Part shown: positions 5,807 through 6,447 of the stretch, piece by piece
Layout of the letters: every line of letters starts with the position of its first letter
Numbering within the stretch: the first letter of the stretch is position 1
DNA from: Planctomycetia bacterium
GTDB taxonomy: Bacteria; Planctomycetota; PLA2; JAEUHO01
Assembly: GCA_030618975.1 (NCBI GenBank)
Contig: JAUXCH010000302.1
Coordinates: forward strand, 1 to 6,447
DNA length: 6,447 nt
Reading direction: 5' to 3'
Made by a program: the position numbers and the translations under genes
The notes under the pieces: generated by a model
What the model was told of the DNA's origin: nothing
Seen by the model: only the letters and a program-made list of their open reading frames with translations
Databases searched by the model: none

Positions 5807-5831
5807 GGATCGGGGCTCGGGACCCCGATCC
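5807..5831 (+). promoter_or_regulatory. Perfect 9-bp inverted repeat upstream of the Met-rich protein gene
   Basis: GGATCGGGG at 5807-5815 and CCCCGATCC at 5823-5831 are perfect complements with a 7-base spacer. The repeat lies about 30 bp before the proposed ATG at 5862. A weak -10-like TAGGAT (5805-5810) overlaps its left arm, so it could be an operator over the start site or a hairpin in the 5' leader. No T-run follows, so it is not a terminator-type element. Confidence 0.4.
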
Positions 5832-5850
5832 CGTACCCCGAACCCCGAAC

Positions 5851-5854
5851 GGAG
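5851..5854 (+). promoter_or_regulatory. Shine-Dalgarno site choosing ATG 5862 over GTG 5859
   Basis: GGAG lies 4 nt before the GTG at 5859 and 7 nt before the in-frame ATG at 5862. The ATG has the better spacing and start codon. The two choices differ by a single residue. Confidence 0.5.
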
Positions 5855-5861
5855 ACGCGTG

Positions 5862-6443
5862 ATGGGAATGGCCAATTGGGTGGTGGGCAGGATGGTCGAC
5901 CACTTCCTCGCCCAGCCCCCCGAGGAGAAGGCGGCCATGGTCGACACCATGGCCACGAAGTTCTGGGAGGCTGCCACGCCGGAGGAGACGGCCCGGATCG
6001 CCGAACTGCTGCTCCCCCGCTTCCTGGAGACCTTCCTGGGCAGCGCGACGAGCGAGCAGAAGCTCGACATGATGCGGGGGATGATCACACCCGAGAACCT
6101 GCAGCAGTACGCCGGCGAGTTGATGCCCGCGATGATCAAGACGGCGATGGAGGGCGTGACGGGCGAGCAGCGGCAGGAGCTGATGCAGTCCATGCTCGAC
6201 CCCGAGCAGCTCTCCACGATGCTCGCAGACATGCTGCCCGCGCTGCTTCAGGACGGCGTGAAGAACATGCCGCCGGCGGAGATGCAGAAGCTGCTCTCCT
6301 CGGTCATGGGGGGCATGTCGGGTATGCCGGGCGCGCAGGGCTTCGGCATGCCGGGTTCGGGACAGGCCGGACCCTCCGCGCCGCGCCGGGAGGACGAGCG
6401 ACCGCAGCCGCCCCGGAGTCCGGGCGGGATGATGCCCTGGTAG
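5862..6443 (+). CDS. Methionine-rich alpha-helical repeat protein of unknown function
   Basis: I do not recognise this 193-residue protein. It has no signal peptide or clear membrane segment and is about 12 percent methionine (23 of 193). Residues 20-149 are amphipathic helices in repeats: residues 62-97 and 99-134 align without gaps at a 37-residue offset, sharing T63/T100, E65/E102, Q66/Q103, M71/M108, M74/M111, P77/P114, E78/E115, L80/L117, P89/P126 and A90/A127. An earlier copy (20-60) matches with a seven-residue insertion, and a partial copy lies at 136-149. Each unit resembles a helix, a Pro-Glu turn and a second helix with a central Leu/Met-Pro. Residues 150-193 form a Gly/Pro/Met-rich, probably disordered tail ending in GGMMPW. 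It is divergent from the encapsulin operon with a shared intergenic region, so co-regulation is possible. It could be an accessory, scaffold or second cargo protein, or be unrelated. The reading frame is well supported by codon pattern and Shine-Dalgarno; function is unknown. Confidence 0.8.
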   Translation: MGMANWVVGRMVDHFLAQPPEEKAAMVDTMATKFWEAATPEETARIAELLLPRFLETFLGSATSEQKLDMMRGMITPENLQQYAGELMPAMIKTAMEGVTGEQRQELMQSMLDPEQLSTMLADMLPALLQDGVKNMPPAEMQKLLSSVMGGMSGMPGAQGFGMPGSGQAGPSAPRREDERPQPPRSPGGMMPW

Positions 6444-6447
6444 CCGC

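Larger units (their letters stand above)
5639..5858. promoter_or_regulatory. Divergent intergenic region between shell operon and Met-rich protein gene
   Basis: About 220 bp separate the two divergent starts, and no gene is seen here. It contains the candidate shell promoter and palindrome near 5726-5744, the inverted repeat at 5807-5831, and three ACCCCGA repeats at 5822-5828, 5835-5841 and 5842-5848. The only notable A/T-containing patch in very GC-rich sequence is at 5726-5736. The shell transcript would have a leader of roughly 80 nt if the proposed -10 is right. Confidence 0.6.

Overview
This is a GC-rich (roughly 70 percent by eye), densely coding bacterial window with GTG starts, 3-4 bp junctions and long polar gene strings. 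That fits a high-GC soil- or myxobacteria-like lineage or a metagenomic relative, but nothing here fixes the taxon. No mobile element, rRNA, tRNA or CRISPR array was seen.

The core is a two-gene encapsulin nanocompartment locus on the minus strand. The first gene (5638 to 4214) encodes a family 2 encapsulin shell protein with an HK97-type fold. A cyclic-nucleotide-binding domain (CNBD) is inserted after its N-terminal arm, which is the family 2B architecture. Three bases later comes a group II (SufS-type) cysteine desulfurase (4210 to 1781) with a complete catalytic domain. It carries an unusually long N-terminal extension of about 408 residues, predicted to be disordered, with repeated short hydrophobic motifs. 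By analogy with encapsulated cysteine desulfurases, this extension should carry the enzyme into the shell, where cysteine-derived sulfur could be handled or stored.

Three more minus-strand genes follow and could be co-transcribed: a thioredoxin-2-like protein with an N-terminal zinc ribbon (1675 to 1190), a class I SAM-dependent methyltransferase whose GTG start overlaps the thioredoxin stop (1193 to 513), and a small PGPGW-type membrane protein (460 to 41). The thioredoxin is a plausible reductant for protein persulfide or stored sulfur. The link of the methyltransferase and membrane protein to the compartment is only by position.

Upstream of the shell gene is a divergent intergenic region of about 220 bp. 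It holds a good -10 box facing the shell gene with an abutting 14-bp palindrome, and a perfect 9-bp inverted repeat facing the opposite gene. The divergent plus-strand gene (5862 to 6443) encodes a methionine-rich helical protein built of 37-residue repeats with a disordered tail. I do not recognise its family, and it is the least explained item in the window.

The most interesting reading is a sulfur-handling nanocompartment whose shell carries a potentially functional cyclic-nucleotide sensor, whose cargo has an expanded multivalent loading region, and which sits next to a thioredoxin and an unrecognised repeat protein.
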